Assembly: GCF_000336955.1 (NCBI RefSeq)
Contig: NZ_AOLI01000019.1
Coordinates: 514,786 to 578,785 of the forward strand
Reading direction: 5' to 3'
DNA: 64,000 nucleotides
DNA from: Haloferax larsenii JCM 13917
GTDB lineage: Archaea > Halobacteriota > Halobacteria > Halobacteriales > Haloferacaceae
In this document: positions 42,081 through 50,283 of the stretch, in pieces
Layout: each line of letters begins with the position of its first letter
Numbering within the stretch: position 1 is the stretch's first letter
Program-made: the position numbers and the translations under genes
The notes under the pieces: model-generated
Database searches by the model: none
The model's input: only the letters and a program-made list of their open reading frames with translations
What the model was told of the DNA's origin: nothing

Positions 42081-42932
42081 ATGGAAGCCCTCCCAAAGTC
42101 GCGGTTGCTCCAGTTCGTGGAACAAGCATACCACTTGGCTCGTCGAGCTGTCGCTCGCTACTCGTCGAAGTTCTCGAAACGGCGGTACACGCTCCATCAA
42201 CACATCGTCTTGCTATGTCTCAAGGTGCGGAAGAATACGACGTACCGGACGCTTCTTGACGAACTCATCGAGATGCCTCGGATTCGGAGCGCCCTCAATC
42301 TTGAGGGACTCCCGACACCATCAACGCTATGTAAAGCGTTCAATCGGCTTGATATGGCGGTTTGGCGCGTTCTGCTCAACCTCTCGGTCACACTCCTCCC
42401 GACCAACGGTGTCGTCGGAATCGACGCCTCCGGTTTTGACCGGAGTCACGCCTCGAAGCACTACACGAAACGAACGAAGCTGACGATTCAGCAGTTGAAA
42501 GTTACCCTTCTCGTGGATACGAGGTCGAACGCGATTCTCGACGTACACGTGACGACGACCAGAAAACACGACTCGAAGATCGCGCCGTCACTCATCATGC
42601 GAAATATCGAGGAAGTCGATATTCTCCTTGGCGACAAGGGATACGACGACCAGAAGATTCGCGCGTTGGCCCGTGAGACTGGTGTTCGACCGCTCATCAA
42701 GCACCGCGAGTTTTCGTCGCTCCACAAGGCATGGAACGCTCGGCTGGATACTAATCTCTACGGTCAGCGCAGTCAGAACGAGACCGTAAATTCTCGCCTC
42801 AAACGGAAATATGGCGCATTCGTCCGCTCACGAGACTGGTGGAAGCAGTTCCGCGAACTCGTCATCAAGTGCATTGTTCACAATCTGGAGCGAAACCTCG
42901 CTATTTCAAATGAGGAGAGCGACTGTCCGTGA
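42081..42932 (+). CDS. IS5-family transposase (DDE)
   Basis: This 283-residue transposase appears intact. Catalytic residues are visible as Asp115 (VVGIDASGFDRS), Asp185 (ILLGDKGYDDQKI) and Glu234 (SQNETVNSRLKRKYGAF). The N-terminus (FSKRRYTLHQHIVLLCLKV) resembles the ISH1 subgroup. The start codon lies 52 bp inside the left inverted repeat. No frameshift or premature stop is seen, so it may be active. Confidence 0.92.
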   Translation: MEALPKSRLLQFVEQAYHLARRAVARYSSKFSKRRYTLHQHIVLLCLKVRKNTTYRTLLDELIEMPRIRSALNLEGLPTPSTLCKAFNRLDMAVWRVLLNLSVTLLPTNGVVGIDASGFDRSHASKHYTKRTKLTIQQLKVTLLVDTRSNAILDVHVTTTRKHDSKIAPSLIMRNIEEVDILLGDKGYDDQKIRALARETGVRPLIKHREFSSLHKAWNARLDTNLYGQRSQNETVNSRLKRKYGAFVRSRDWWKQFRELVIKCIVHNLERNLAISNEESDCP

Positions 42933-42967
42933 TTCCGAGAGGAAGGGACTGCTGAATACAGAGGGTG

Positions 42968-43108
42968 GGCCTTGTTTAGACGCGGTGCAGATTGTCCGAG
43001 AAGACCTTTGCCCATACAACGAGATCGGAGAGGGAGGCACTCATGGACGGACTCTACTCATCCAATAGAACCACCATCTGACGTCTTCAGGAGCGTATAA
43101 ACAAGGCT
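42968..43108. mobile_element. MITE-like nested insertion, about 141 bp
   Basis: A perfect 10-bp inverted repeat, GCCTTGTTTA at 42969-42978 and TAAACAAGGC at 43098-43107, is flanked by a 9-bp direct repeat CAGAGGGTG at 42959-42967 and 43109-43117. No coding frame is present inside. The end sequence GGCCTTGTT equals the first 9 bases of the outer element's right terminus, so the same or a related transposase could move it. Confidence 0.65.
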
Positions 43109-43187
43109 CAGAGGGTGAGTTCAGTAATCCACCAGTGGCCATTCGATGGTTGAATTTTAAACCACCCATTCTTCGACTACCAATTTA

Positions 43188-43658
43188 TCAATCCGAAATT
43201 GTGGTTGTATTGAGCTGCGAAAAATTGAGTGTGAGTGGGTTTGTTTGTACGGAACACCGCGTATCAGTCTCTGGGTCGAATTGACTGTCACCGTTTGTGT
43301 CTCCATAGGCAAGAACTCGAACCGTGTGGCTCCCCTTCAACGGCTGGTCAAGATTGAGTATCTCCCCATCGGACGCAACCGCTCGGTTGCTCGTCACGTG
43401 TTTCACTCCAAGCACAGTGTCGTCCTCGTAGGCGACTAATAGAATGTCTGCTCCGCTCCCGAGTTCGTAGCCAACTCGAAGTTTGTCAGCTCCCCAACCG
43501 TAGTATTCGTCCCTGCTCAAGTCCTCTGGTGGGGGCTTGTAGAACCCGAGCGAATTGATATTGCATTCTTGACTAAGAGCAGATGACGTTGCTCCGAGAC
43601 ACCCGCCAAGAACAGCGAGAAGAGTAAGGAGAGCTACCATGACCGCTTTGCGGCACAT
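43188..43658 (-). CDS. Putative lipoprotein carried by the IS element
   Basis: This 156-residue protein begins with a lipoprotein signal peptide (MVALLTLLAVLGGCLG, lipobox Cys20 from Met1). The mature domain has AYGDTNGDSQFDPETDTRC, a pattern like calcium-binding or DUF7282-type extracellular modules, and ends NTTTISD. Three further cysteines could form disulfides. It is transcribed against the transposase inside the inverted repeats, so it behaves as a passenger gene. ATG 43658 is used; an in-frame ATG at 43640 would keep the signal peptide. Confidence 0.7.
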   Translation of the reverse strand: MCRKAVMVALLTLLAVLGGCLGATSSALSQECNINSLGFYKPPPEDLSRDEYYGWGADKLRVGYELGSGADILLVAYEDDTVLGVKHVTSNRAVASDGEILNLDQPLKGSHTVRVLAYGDTNGDSQFDPETDTRCSVQTNPLTLNFSQLNTTTISD

Positions 43659-43804
43659 GCTAATTGATTAATGCCTGATTGGTAAATGCTTTATCAGGAA
43701 TTGGTAAATCGAACTGGCTGTCACGACCGATTCGCGCGCTGTATTCAGCACTCCCGCTGAAACCTGTCGCTGATTGAGGATTTCAACAAGGCCCCTAGCC
43801 CGAA

Positions 43805-44383
43805 ATGAAGCAATCTACACTGGTTGTCCTCGCACTCGTCGCACTCGTCGGCGGCGGTGTTGCGACCGCGTTTGTGACCGGTGTCGGCCCGTTCGCCAGC
43901 GACGACGACGAGCTAGACGGTGAGTTCCCGACACAGACGGCGACACCAAGCTCCGGAGACGACTCGTCCGGCAGTGGCGACGGCGGTGACAGTAGCGGCG
44001 GCGACTCCGACGGCTCTTCGTCTGACGAGACCTCGACGCCGCCGTTTAGCTTCACCATCGAAGACATCGAGGAGTGTGGCCAGACGTGCCGCGACGTGAC
44101 GAGCACCGTGACGAACCAGCAGGACGACTCCGCGACCGGCGTCACGGTCTACAGTCGCATCTACGTCGGCAACAGCACCGCCGAGGACGACGTCATCTGG
44201 CAAGGAAAAGAGGCGATTGGCGGCCTCGAAAGCGGCGAGTCCTACACCGCGACGCGTCGCGTCGAACTTTCGTTCACGGAGGCGTTCGCGGTCCAGCAAG
44301 CCGACGGGTGGATAACCATTCAGACGACGATTCAAAGCGACGAGCAGACGCTGACCTACACCGAGCGTCGGGACGTCGTCTGA
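43805..44383 (+). CDS. Secreted/anchored protein with acidic Ser-Gly-Asp linker
   Basis: This 192-residue protein has an N-terminal signal or anchor (MKQSTLVVLALVALVGGGVATAFV). A low-complexity Ser/Gly/Asp linker follows at about 45-80. A C-terminal domain of about 110 residues contains EECGQTCRDVTSTVTNQQD, with two cysteines three apart, and ends TLTYTERRDVV. This looks like a haloarchaeal beta-sandwich surface domain of unknown function. Its ATG is 3 bp from the IS target duplication, so its native promoter is now 1.8 kb away. Confidence 0.78.
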   Translation: MKQSTLVVLALVALVGGGVATAFVTGVGPFASDDDELDGEFPTQTATPSSGDDSSGSGDGGDSSGGDSDGSSSDETSTPPFSFTIEDIEECGQTCRDVTSTVTNQQDDSATGVTVYSRIYVGNSTAEDDVIWQGKEAIGGLESGESYTATRRVELSFTEAFAVQQADGWITIQTTIQSDEQTLTYTERRDVV

Positions 44384-44470
44384 ACCGCCCCGCGGGTGTC
44401 GGGCGCACATCGCGCCGTCAACCCCCATCGGTTCCGCAACGACTTTTCGCGCCGCCTGCCAACGCCGGGT

Positions 44471-45763
44471 ATGAACATCGAGGTTCGCGAACTGGCCGGT
44501 CTCGGCCCCGACGCTCGCCGCGCCTTCTTCGAGCGAGACGCCGGTGTCGCCGAAGTCCGGGCGGACGTCCGCGACATCGTCGAGCGCGTCAGAACCGAAG
44601 GCGACGTCGCACTCCGCGACTTTTCCCGCGAGTTCGACGACGTCGAAGTGGGAAACATCGACGTGACGGACGCCGCAGAACGCGCCTACGACGAAATCGA
44701 CGACGACGTGCGCGAGGCTATCGAGACGGCCGCGGCGAACATCCGCGAGTTCCACGAGCGACAGGTCCCCGAGGACTGGCGCGAGGACTTCAGTGGTGAC
44801 GACTCTGGGACACGCGAATTGGGTCGGCGCTACCGCCCGCTCGAACGCGTCGGCGTCTACGCCCCCGGCGGGACCGCCGCGTACCCGTCGAGCGTCCTGA
44901 TGGGGGTCATCCCGGCGAAAGTCGCTGGCGTCGAACACGTGGCTGTCGCAACCCCCCCGGCCGAGACGATGAACCCGGTCACGCTGGCCGCGATGCACGT
45001 CGCGGATGTCGATGCCGTCTACTCGGTCGGTGGGGCGCAGGGCATCGCCGCGCTCGCATACGGGACCGAGACGGTGAACGCGGTCCAGAAAGTCGTCGGG
45101 CCGGGTAACAAGTGGGTCACCGCCGCCAAGGCCGAAGTCCGGGGCGACGTGGACATCGACTTCCTCGCCGGCCCATCCGAGATTCTCGTCGTCGCCGACG
45201 AGACCGCAGACCCGCGGTTCGTCGCGTCCGACCTCGTCGCGCAGGCCGAACACGACCCCAACGCCTCGGTCGTCGCCGTCACCGACGACGAGGAGGTTGC
45301 AGACGCCATCGTCGCGGAAGTCGAGACCCAAGCCGCCGAGAGAGACCGGACCGAGACCATCGAGGCCGCCTTGGAGAACGACGCCTCTGGCGTCCTCCTC
45401 GCGCGGTCGATGTCGGAAGCAGTGCTCTTCGCCGAGGAGTACGCCGCCGAGCACCTGTCGATTCAGGCCGACGACGACGAAGCCCTCTTGGACCGCATCG
45501 ACTCGGCGGGAAGCGTCTTCCTCGGGCCGTACACCCCCGTCGCGGCGGGTGACTACGCTTCCGGGACGAACCACGTCCTCCCGACCGGTGCGGGCGCAAA
45601 GCGACAAGGCGGTCTCTCCGTAGACCACTTCGTTCGCTCGACGACCGTCCAGCGACTCGACGAGGCCGCGTTAGCAGACCTCTCGGAGACGATTACGACG
45701 CTCGCAGAGGCAGAGGGCCTCGACGCGCACGCAGAGAGCGTCCGCGAGCGTCTCGGCGAGTAA
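44471..45763 (+). CDS. hisD: Histidinol dehydrogenase
   Basis: This 430-residue zinc enzyme performs the last two steps of histidine synthesis (histidinol to histidine with NAD+). Diagnostic parts are ERVGVYAPGGTAAYPSSVLM, SVGGAQGIAALAYGT, VVGPGNKWVTAAK, DFLAGPSEILVVADE, the QAEHDPNA metal/catalytic site, YAAEHLSIQ and the final SVDHFVRSTTVQ. ATG 44471 gives the standard N-terminus. It is not next to other his genes, as is usual in haloarchaea. Confidence 0.95.
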   Translation: MNIEVRELAGLGPDARRAFFERDAGVAEVRADVRDIVERVRTEGDVALRDFSREFDDVEVGNIDVTDAAERAYDEIDDDVREAIETAAANIREFHERQVPEDWREDFSGDDSGTRELGRRYRPLERVGVYAPGGTAAYPSSVLMGVIPAKVAGVEHVAVATPPAETMNPVTLAAMHVADVDAVYSVGGAQGIAALAYGTETVNAVQKVVGPGNKWVTAAKAEVRGDVDIDFLAGPSEILVVADETADPRFVASDLVAQAEHDPNASVVAVTDDEEVADAIVAEVETQAAERDRTETIEAALENDASGVLLARSMSEAVLFAEEYAAEHLSIQADDDEALLDRIDSAGSVFLGPYTPVAAGDYASGTNHVLPTGAGAKRQGGLSVDHFVRSTTVQRLDEAALADLSETITTLAEAEGLDAHAESVRERLGE

Positions 45764-45931
45764 CTGTAACTGCCGACCGCTTTCGGCGAGTCGGAACCGT
45801 TCGGTTTACTTCCTGACACTTAGTTACGACCTTTCAAACGAGGTTAGATGGCCTATAACCCTCGAAATTCGGATATTAGTGAAATACTGTCGCCCCGTCT
45901 TTTTATCTTGTCAGACGACGACTAGAGACTG

Positions 45932-47266
45932 ATGACCAGAAGTGAGGTGACGGCCGTCGTGATTGCGACGTCCCTCATCGGGGTGGTGCTCTCTCTCGTC
46001 GCGGGCATCGTCGGCAGCACAGTCGACGTCGCGACGAGCGTGTGGGTCGTCGCGGGTCTCCTCGGGGGTGCGCCGGGTGCACTCGGGTCGGCAGTCGGCG
46101 CCGTGTTCATCGACATCTCTCGCGGGACGCTCGGGTGGGAGACGCCGATTCGGGCCCTTTCGGCGTGCGTGACTGCGATTGTTCCCTTCGCACTCCGTCG
46201 CCTCGCGGTCGGCGACGACGTTCGACTCTCCTCACTTCGTGACTTCGTTGCCCTCGAATTTGCCGTCGTAGTCGGCGTTCTCGGCGGCGTCGCGACCCTC
46301 GCGTGGGGTGGCGAACTGCTCGGGACCGTCCCGTTTCTCGTCGCGCCGCGGCTGTTCTTCCCGCAGGTCGTCGGCCCGCTCGTGGCCGTCGCATTCGTGT
46401 TCGGCATCGGAACGCGCCGCGGCATCGACCTCGACGTCGCAAAACGCGCATCGCCGATACTCCCGCTTCGAGGGACCTACGGCGGCACTGTGCTCACCGT
46501 CACCGTCCTCGCCTGGTTCGGTCTCGGCGTCGTCGGCAGCATCGGCTATCGGACGTTCGAAATCGTCGCGACCAGCAGTCCGAAACAGTTCACCGACCGC
46601 GGCCTCGGCTTCCTGCTGCAACTCGACACGCCGCTTTTCGGACCCGGCGCGCGACATCTTCAAATCGCCCTCGGCGTCGCCGCGCTCTCGGTTCTCGCCG
46701 CGATTCTGGTCGCCGAGCGCCACCGCCCGGACTCGCGCCAGGAGGCTATCGTCCTCACCCGGCGCGACGCGCTCATCACCTTCGCGGCCGCCGGTGCCGT
46801 CGCCGTCGGCGTCGTGGGCGCGCAACGACCACTGCAACCCAACGACTCGGAGACGCTCGCAGACCGTGACGTGCAGACGATGTTGGCCGTCGCCGAAGTC
46901 GTTCTGCCGTCGGTCGTCACGGTCGAAACTGGGTTCGTCACGACCTATTTCAGCCGAACGGGCGAGGACCGAGCGCGAGAACTCAAGCGGGCGCTCGCCG
47001 AACTCGACCGCGAGTCGCGACGCGAGTTCGGTCGGCACTTCGCCGACCTCTCGGTGGAGACCCGAGACGAGTACCTGAAAGACCTCGCTGTCGACCGTGT
47101 CCCGTCGGACCCGACCGGTGACACCGCCGCGCGACTTCGCTACTACATCGTCGACGCGCTTCTCTACGCGCTGTACAGTTCGCCGAAAGGCTCGACGCTT
47201 CTCGGCATCGAGAACCCTTCCGGATACCCCGGCGGATACGACGACTACCAACGGAGCCCCGAGTAA
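45932..47266 (+). CDS. Membrane domain fused to gluconate 2-dehydrogenase subunit 3
   Basis: This 444-residue protein has an N-terminal membrane domain with about 6-7 segments (residues 5-260), resembling substrate-specific/ECF-like integral proteins. A C-terminal domain from about 305 (DVQTMLAVAEVVLPSVVTVETGFVTTYF, then GFLL- and YALYSSPKGSTLLGIENPSGYPGG) matches the small subunit 3 of gluconate 2-dehydrogenase complexes. Between them LTRRDALITFAAAGAVAVGVVG (276-297) looks like a Tat signal located internally. Its stop overlaps the next ATG by one base (TAATG). A TATA-like CTTTTTATC lies 25-35 nt upstream. Confidence 0.82.
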   Translation: MTRSEVTAVVIATSLIGVVLSLVAGIVGSTVDVATSVWVVAGLLGGAPGALGSAVGAVFIDISRGTLGWETPIRALSACVTAIVPFALRRLAVGDDVRLSSLRDFVALEFAVVVGVLGGVATLAWGGELLGTVPFLVAPRLFFPQVVGPLVAVAFVFGIGTRRGIDLDVAKRASPILPLRGTYGGTVLTVTVLAWFGLGVVGSIGYRTFEIVATSSPKQFTDRGLGFLLQLDTPLFGPGARHLQIALGVAALSVLAAILVAERHRPDSRQEAIVLTRRDALITFAAAGAVAVGVVGAQRPLQPNDSETLADRDVQTMLAVAEVVLPSVVTVETGFVTTYFSRTGEDRARELKRALAELDRESRREFGRHFADLSVETRDEYLKDLAVDRVPSDPTGDTAARLRYYIVDALLYALYSSPKGSTLLGIENPSGYPGGYDDYQRSPE

Positions 47267-48948
47267 TGCCCATCCCCAACCGCACAACAGACACGACCGC
47301 AGACCGGACGCCCAGCCCCCGCGCCGACGTGTGTATCGTCGGTGCTGGTGTCGCTGGCGGCCTCGTCGCCGCCCAACTCGCAACCGCGGGCTTCGACGTC
47401 GTCGTCCTCGACGCAGGCCCCCGATTCGACCGCAGCGACAACCTCGCCCGCATGGAGACGGGACTTCGACCGGTTCACTCGCTCGGCGACGTCTGGGAGA
47501 TGGGCGGCCCTCGCGACCGGTACACGACTGCTGGTGAAGTGGCCTACCCGCTCAACGACCTGCGAGTCAAGGGCGTCGGCGGGACGACGCTCGCGTGGGG
47601 TGGATACACGCCTCGACTCCACGAGAAAGACTTCGAGATGCAGTCTCGGTACGGTCTCGCGAGCGATTGGCCCATCTCCTACGACGACCTCGAACCGTAC
47701 TACGCCCGCGCCGAGGCGGAACTCGGTGTCGCCGGAGACGACGACAACCCGTTCGTCGAGCGTAGTTCACCCTTCCAGATGCCAGCGTTCCCGCCGAGCT
47801 ACACGGACACGCTGTTCAGGGACGCCTGCGAGGAGCTGGGAATCGCGTTCCACTCGTTGCCGAAGGCAATCTGCTCTGAGCCGTACGACGGCAGAAGCCC
47901 GTGTGTCGGCTACAGTACGTGTACGCCGGTCTGTCCCTCAGGGGCGAAGTACACTGGCTTCGTCCACATCCGCAAGGCCGAGAAAGCGGGAGCACGGGTC
48001 ATCGACAGGGCGACCGTTCGACGCCTCGAACACGGCGCTGACGGGAAGACGCTCGAAGCGGCGGTGTACGCGACGCCCGATGGGTCGCAGTATCGCCAAG
48101 AAGCGCGTTCGTTCGTCCTCGCCGCGGGGGGTGTCGAGACCGCTCGCCTCCTGTTGCTCTCGGCGTCCGACGCCCATCCAGACGGACTCGCAAACTCGTC
48201 CGGTGCAGTCGGTCGGAACTTCATGGACCACCTCTACGTGAACTCGTTTGCGACGCTCACCGAACCGCTTCAACAGGAGCCAATCGGCTACGTCACGAGT
48301 CAGTCACAGGAGTTCTACGACCACGACGACCCGACGCCGGGGAGCGTCATGCTCACCTTCGGAAACATCCAGTCGGTGAAGCCTATCGAAGTCGCGCTCC
48401 GCGGCGGCGACGCCGTGCTTCGTGAGGATCTCGACGACACTATCATGGGCAATCGGTGGGGCGACGAACTGCTCGATTCACTCCAGTCGCGCATCAACAG
48501 TACGCCGGGAGAACTCGCGATTTACGGTGCCGTTGAGATGCTTCCCGACCCCGACAATCGCATCACGCTCGACAGGAGCACGACCGACGCCTTCGGCGAC
48601 CCCGTGCCGAACGTCCGCCTCTCGCCGGACGCTCACGCCCGAACCACCGGTGAGTTTGCCACGGAAAAACAGCGGGAGATTCTGCGGGCGCTTCCGGTCC
48701 CGACCGCAGACATCTCGTCGAGTAACACGTTCGGCCTCGGCGCGCACCACATGGGAACCGCACGGATGGGCGACGACCCCGAGACGAGCGTCGTCGATGC
48801 GGAGTTGCGAACTCACGACGTGGACAATCTGTTCGTGGCGTCGAGCGCGGCCTTTACCACCGGCGGGGCCGCCAATCCGACGCTCACCATCGCCGCACTG
48901 TCGCTGAAAGCGGCCGACGCGCTCGAACGCGAGTTGCGACAGGAGTGA
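47266..48948 (+). CDS. GMC-family FAD oxidoreductase (gluconate/glucose dehydrogenase-like)
   Basis: This 560-residue flavoprotein has the FAD Rossmann motif VCIVGAGVAGGLVAA (22-36), KGVGGTTLAWGGYTPR, a four-cysteine segment (CVGYSTCTPVCPSGAKYTGF), and the catalytic pair near the end: HHMGTARMGDDPETSVVD and TTGGAANPTLTIAAL. It would oxidise a sugar, gluconate or alcohol and pass electrons onward, probably through the membrane-fused subunit encoded just upstream with a 1-bp overlap. No cytochrome c subunit is adjacent. No signal peptide is visible, so partner-dependent (hitch-hiker) export or cytoplasmic function are both possible. Confidence 0.88.
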   Translation: MPIPNRTTDTTADRTPSPRADVCIVGAGVAGGLVAAQLATAGFDVVVLDAGPRFDRSDNLARMETGLRPVHSLGDVWEMGGPRDRYTTAGEVAYPLNDLRVKGVGGTTLAWGGYTPRLHEKDFEMQSRYGLASDWPISYDDLEPYYARAEAELGVAGDDDNPFVERSSPFQMPAFPPSYTDTLFRDACEELGIAFHSLPKAICSEPYDGRSPCVGYSTCTPVCPSGAKYTGFVHIRKAEKAGARVIDRATVRRLEHGADGKTLEAAVYATPDGSQYRQEARSFVLAAGGVETARLLLLSASDAHPDGLANSSGAVGRNFMDHLYVNSFATLTEPLQQEPIGYVTSQSQEFYDHDDPTPGSVMLTFGNIQSVKPIEVALRGGDAVLREDLDDTIMGNRWGDELLDSLQSRINSTPGELAIYGAVEMLPDPDNRITLDRSTTDAFGDPVPNVRLSPDAHARTTGEFATEKQREILRALPVPTADISSSNTFGLGAHHMGTARMGDDPETSVVDAELRTHDVDNLFVASSAAFTTGGAANPTLTIAALSLKAADALERELRQE

Positions 48949-49020
48949 AGCGAGACACCAGAAGGCGAGTCGTGTTGGACCGGCGCCACAGTTAACCGTT
49001 CCCACAGTATAACGGGATGT

Positions 49021-49386
49021 ATGAGCACGGAATCCACGACCGGAACAGAGGACAAGGCTGTCGTGGTCACGCCCGACGCGGCGGAGGAGGCGATTTCCCT
49101 CCTCGAAGGTGAGTCGATGGACACAGACGTCGCTGGGCTTCGCTTGTTCGTCCAACAGGGCGGCTGTGCCGGACTCTCGTACGGGATGCGGTTCGACAAC
49201 GAACCCGAGGACGACGACACCGTGGTGGAACGACACGGCCTGCGCGTCTTCGTCGACCCCGCGAGTCTCAACTACGTCAGCGGTGCGACGCTGGACTACG
49301 AAGGCGGCCTGCAGGGTGCGGGCTTCCACGTCGAGAACCCCAACGCGACGAGCAGTTGCGGGTGCGGTGAATCCTTCCGAACGTAG
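49021..49386 (+). CDS. IscA/HesB-type iron-sulfur carrier protein
   Basis: This 121-residue A-type carrier has cluster-binding cysteines Cys49 (QQGGCAGLSYGM) and Cys113/Cys115 (SSCGCGESF). The fold signature VVVTPDAAEEAISLL and LDYEGGLQGAGFHVENPNA are classical for this family. It accepts and delivers 2Fe-2S or 4Fe-4S clusters in the cytoplasm. AGTTAACC about 28 nt upstream is a plausible TATA box, fitting a leaderless ATG at 49021. Confidence 0.93.
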   Translation: MSTESTTGTEDKAVVVTPDAAEEAISLLEGESMDTDVAGLRLFVQQGGCAGLSYGMRFDNEPEDDDTVVERHGLRVFVDPASLNYVSGATLDYEGGLQGAGFHVENPNATSSCGCGESFRT

Positions 49387-49426
49387 GCCCCGACTCCTTA
49401 AGCCACCCGAGGACAAACCGGGGTTC

Positions 49427-49675
49427 ATGGCCGAACTCGAAGCGCATACGGTATCCAGTGGGAAGACTGTCTTCGTCGCCCGCGACGAGGTCGAACGCGG
49501 GGCGAAAGGGCCGTTTTTCATCGTCTACTCGACGGAAGAAGCCGAACGTCGCTGGGGATACCGATGCGGGAACTGCGAGTCGTTCGACACGGCGATGGAC
49601 ACCATGGGCCGCGTCGAGTGTAACGTCTGCAGTAACGTCCGAAAGCCCGAAGAGTGGGACGCTGCCCACGAATGA
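49427..49675 (+). CDS. Small zinc-ribbon protein (DUF5816-like)
   Basis: This 82-residue haloarchaeal protein has a zinc ribbon formed by Cys47/Cys50 (YRCGNCESFDTAMDTMGR) and Cys65/Cys68 (VECNVCSNVRKPEEWDAAHE). I associate this with DUF5816, of unknown function; the family name is from memory. It begins 41 bp after the iron-sulfur carrier gene on the same strand and is probably co-transcribed. Zinc rather than a cluster is inferred from the spacing. Confidence 0.75.
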   Translation: MAELEAHTVSSGKTVFVARDEVERGAKGPFFIVYSTEEAERRWGYRCGNCESFDTAMDTMGRVECNVCSNVRKPEEWDAAHE

Positions 49676-49884
49676 GTGACTGACGACCGCGACTCGAACC
49701 CGACAAACTGGCTTTTTGTCTTTCTCTGGTTACGCTCATCTCTCTCGTCACACTGGTCACCCTCAACGACGGTGAGCGAGAGTTGTGAGGTTTCGAATAG
49801 GACAAAAGTGGCGAGGGGAACAGCCACCTCTCAACTTTTGGTATGGTATACCGTGACAATCTTTATGTCACGTGGCGTGGTACG

Positions 49885-50238
49885 ATGACGTGCATGGCCC
49901 AGGCTTCGATGCCTCCTGTTCAGGAGGCTCGGTCGATATTCGGCAAGCTGGGGTACACCATCAAAGGCGATGGCCCCGACATGCTTGCCGAGCGCAAGTG
50001 GCGTACGGTCCAGGTGACCGCAATGGGTTCGCGTGAAGCGTCTCAGTGCCGACCGGCACTTCCGGACGGAGGCGAGGAGACAGAGTATCGCCTTCGCTGT
50101 TTCGTGACGTGGAGCGACCACGCTGAGACGTTGCGAAAACGTCTCCGTGGCGTGGACCTCCCGTACGAGTGGGCCATTATCGGGGTATCGAACATGGGGG
50201 GAGACGACTACCAAGTCGTCCACGGTGTGAACGCATAG
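49885..50238 (+). CDS. Conserved haloarchaeal protein (DUF7116-like)
   Basis: This 117-residue protein begins MTCMAQASMPPVQEARSIF and continues with LGYTIKGDGPDMLAERKWRTVQVTAM, features of a small haloarchaeal family of unknown function (DUF7116-like by memory). It ends IIGVSNMGGDDYQVVHG. Three in-frame ATGs occur; 49885 is preferred because a TATA-like TTTATG lies about 24 nt upstream, at 49860-49865. No enzyme motif is visible. Confidence 0.68.
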   Translation: MTCMAQASMPPVQEARSIFGKLGYTIKGDGPDMLAERKWRTVQVTAMGSREASQCRPALPDGGEETEYRLRCFVTWSDHAETLRKRLRGVDLPYEWAIIGVSNMGGDDYQVVHGVNA

Positions 50239-50283
50239 CGCCTTCCGCCGAAACGTTTTCTCAGCCCAATACATAGTGCCGAT

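Larger units (their letters stand above)
42029..43793. mobile_element. IS5-family (ISH1-like) element with passenger gene, 1765 bp
   Basis: The ends are 16-bp imperfect inverted repeats, GGCTCTGTTGAAATCC at 42029-42044 and GGATTTCAACAAGGCC at 43778-43793 (14 of 16 match). They are flanked by the 8-bp duplication CCTAGCCC at 42021-42028 and 43794-43801. An 8-bp duplication suits the ISH1 group of IS5. The left 900 bp hold the transposase. The right part holds a MITE-like insertion and an oppositely oriented lipoprotein gene, with clearly lower GC than the chromosome. ISH1-type elements are normally about 1.1 kb, so about 0.65 kb is extra. Confidence 0.88.

Noticed and set aside
42933-43187. 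Second transposase gene in the IS element
   Set aside because: No frame longer than a few dozen codons has transposase motifs; the stretch contains the MITE-like unit instead.
43913-45628. Long minus-strand frame (571 codons) opposite hisD
   Set aside because: Residues are low-complexity V/D/R/G, and the plus strand encodes unmistakable histidinol dehydrogenase.
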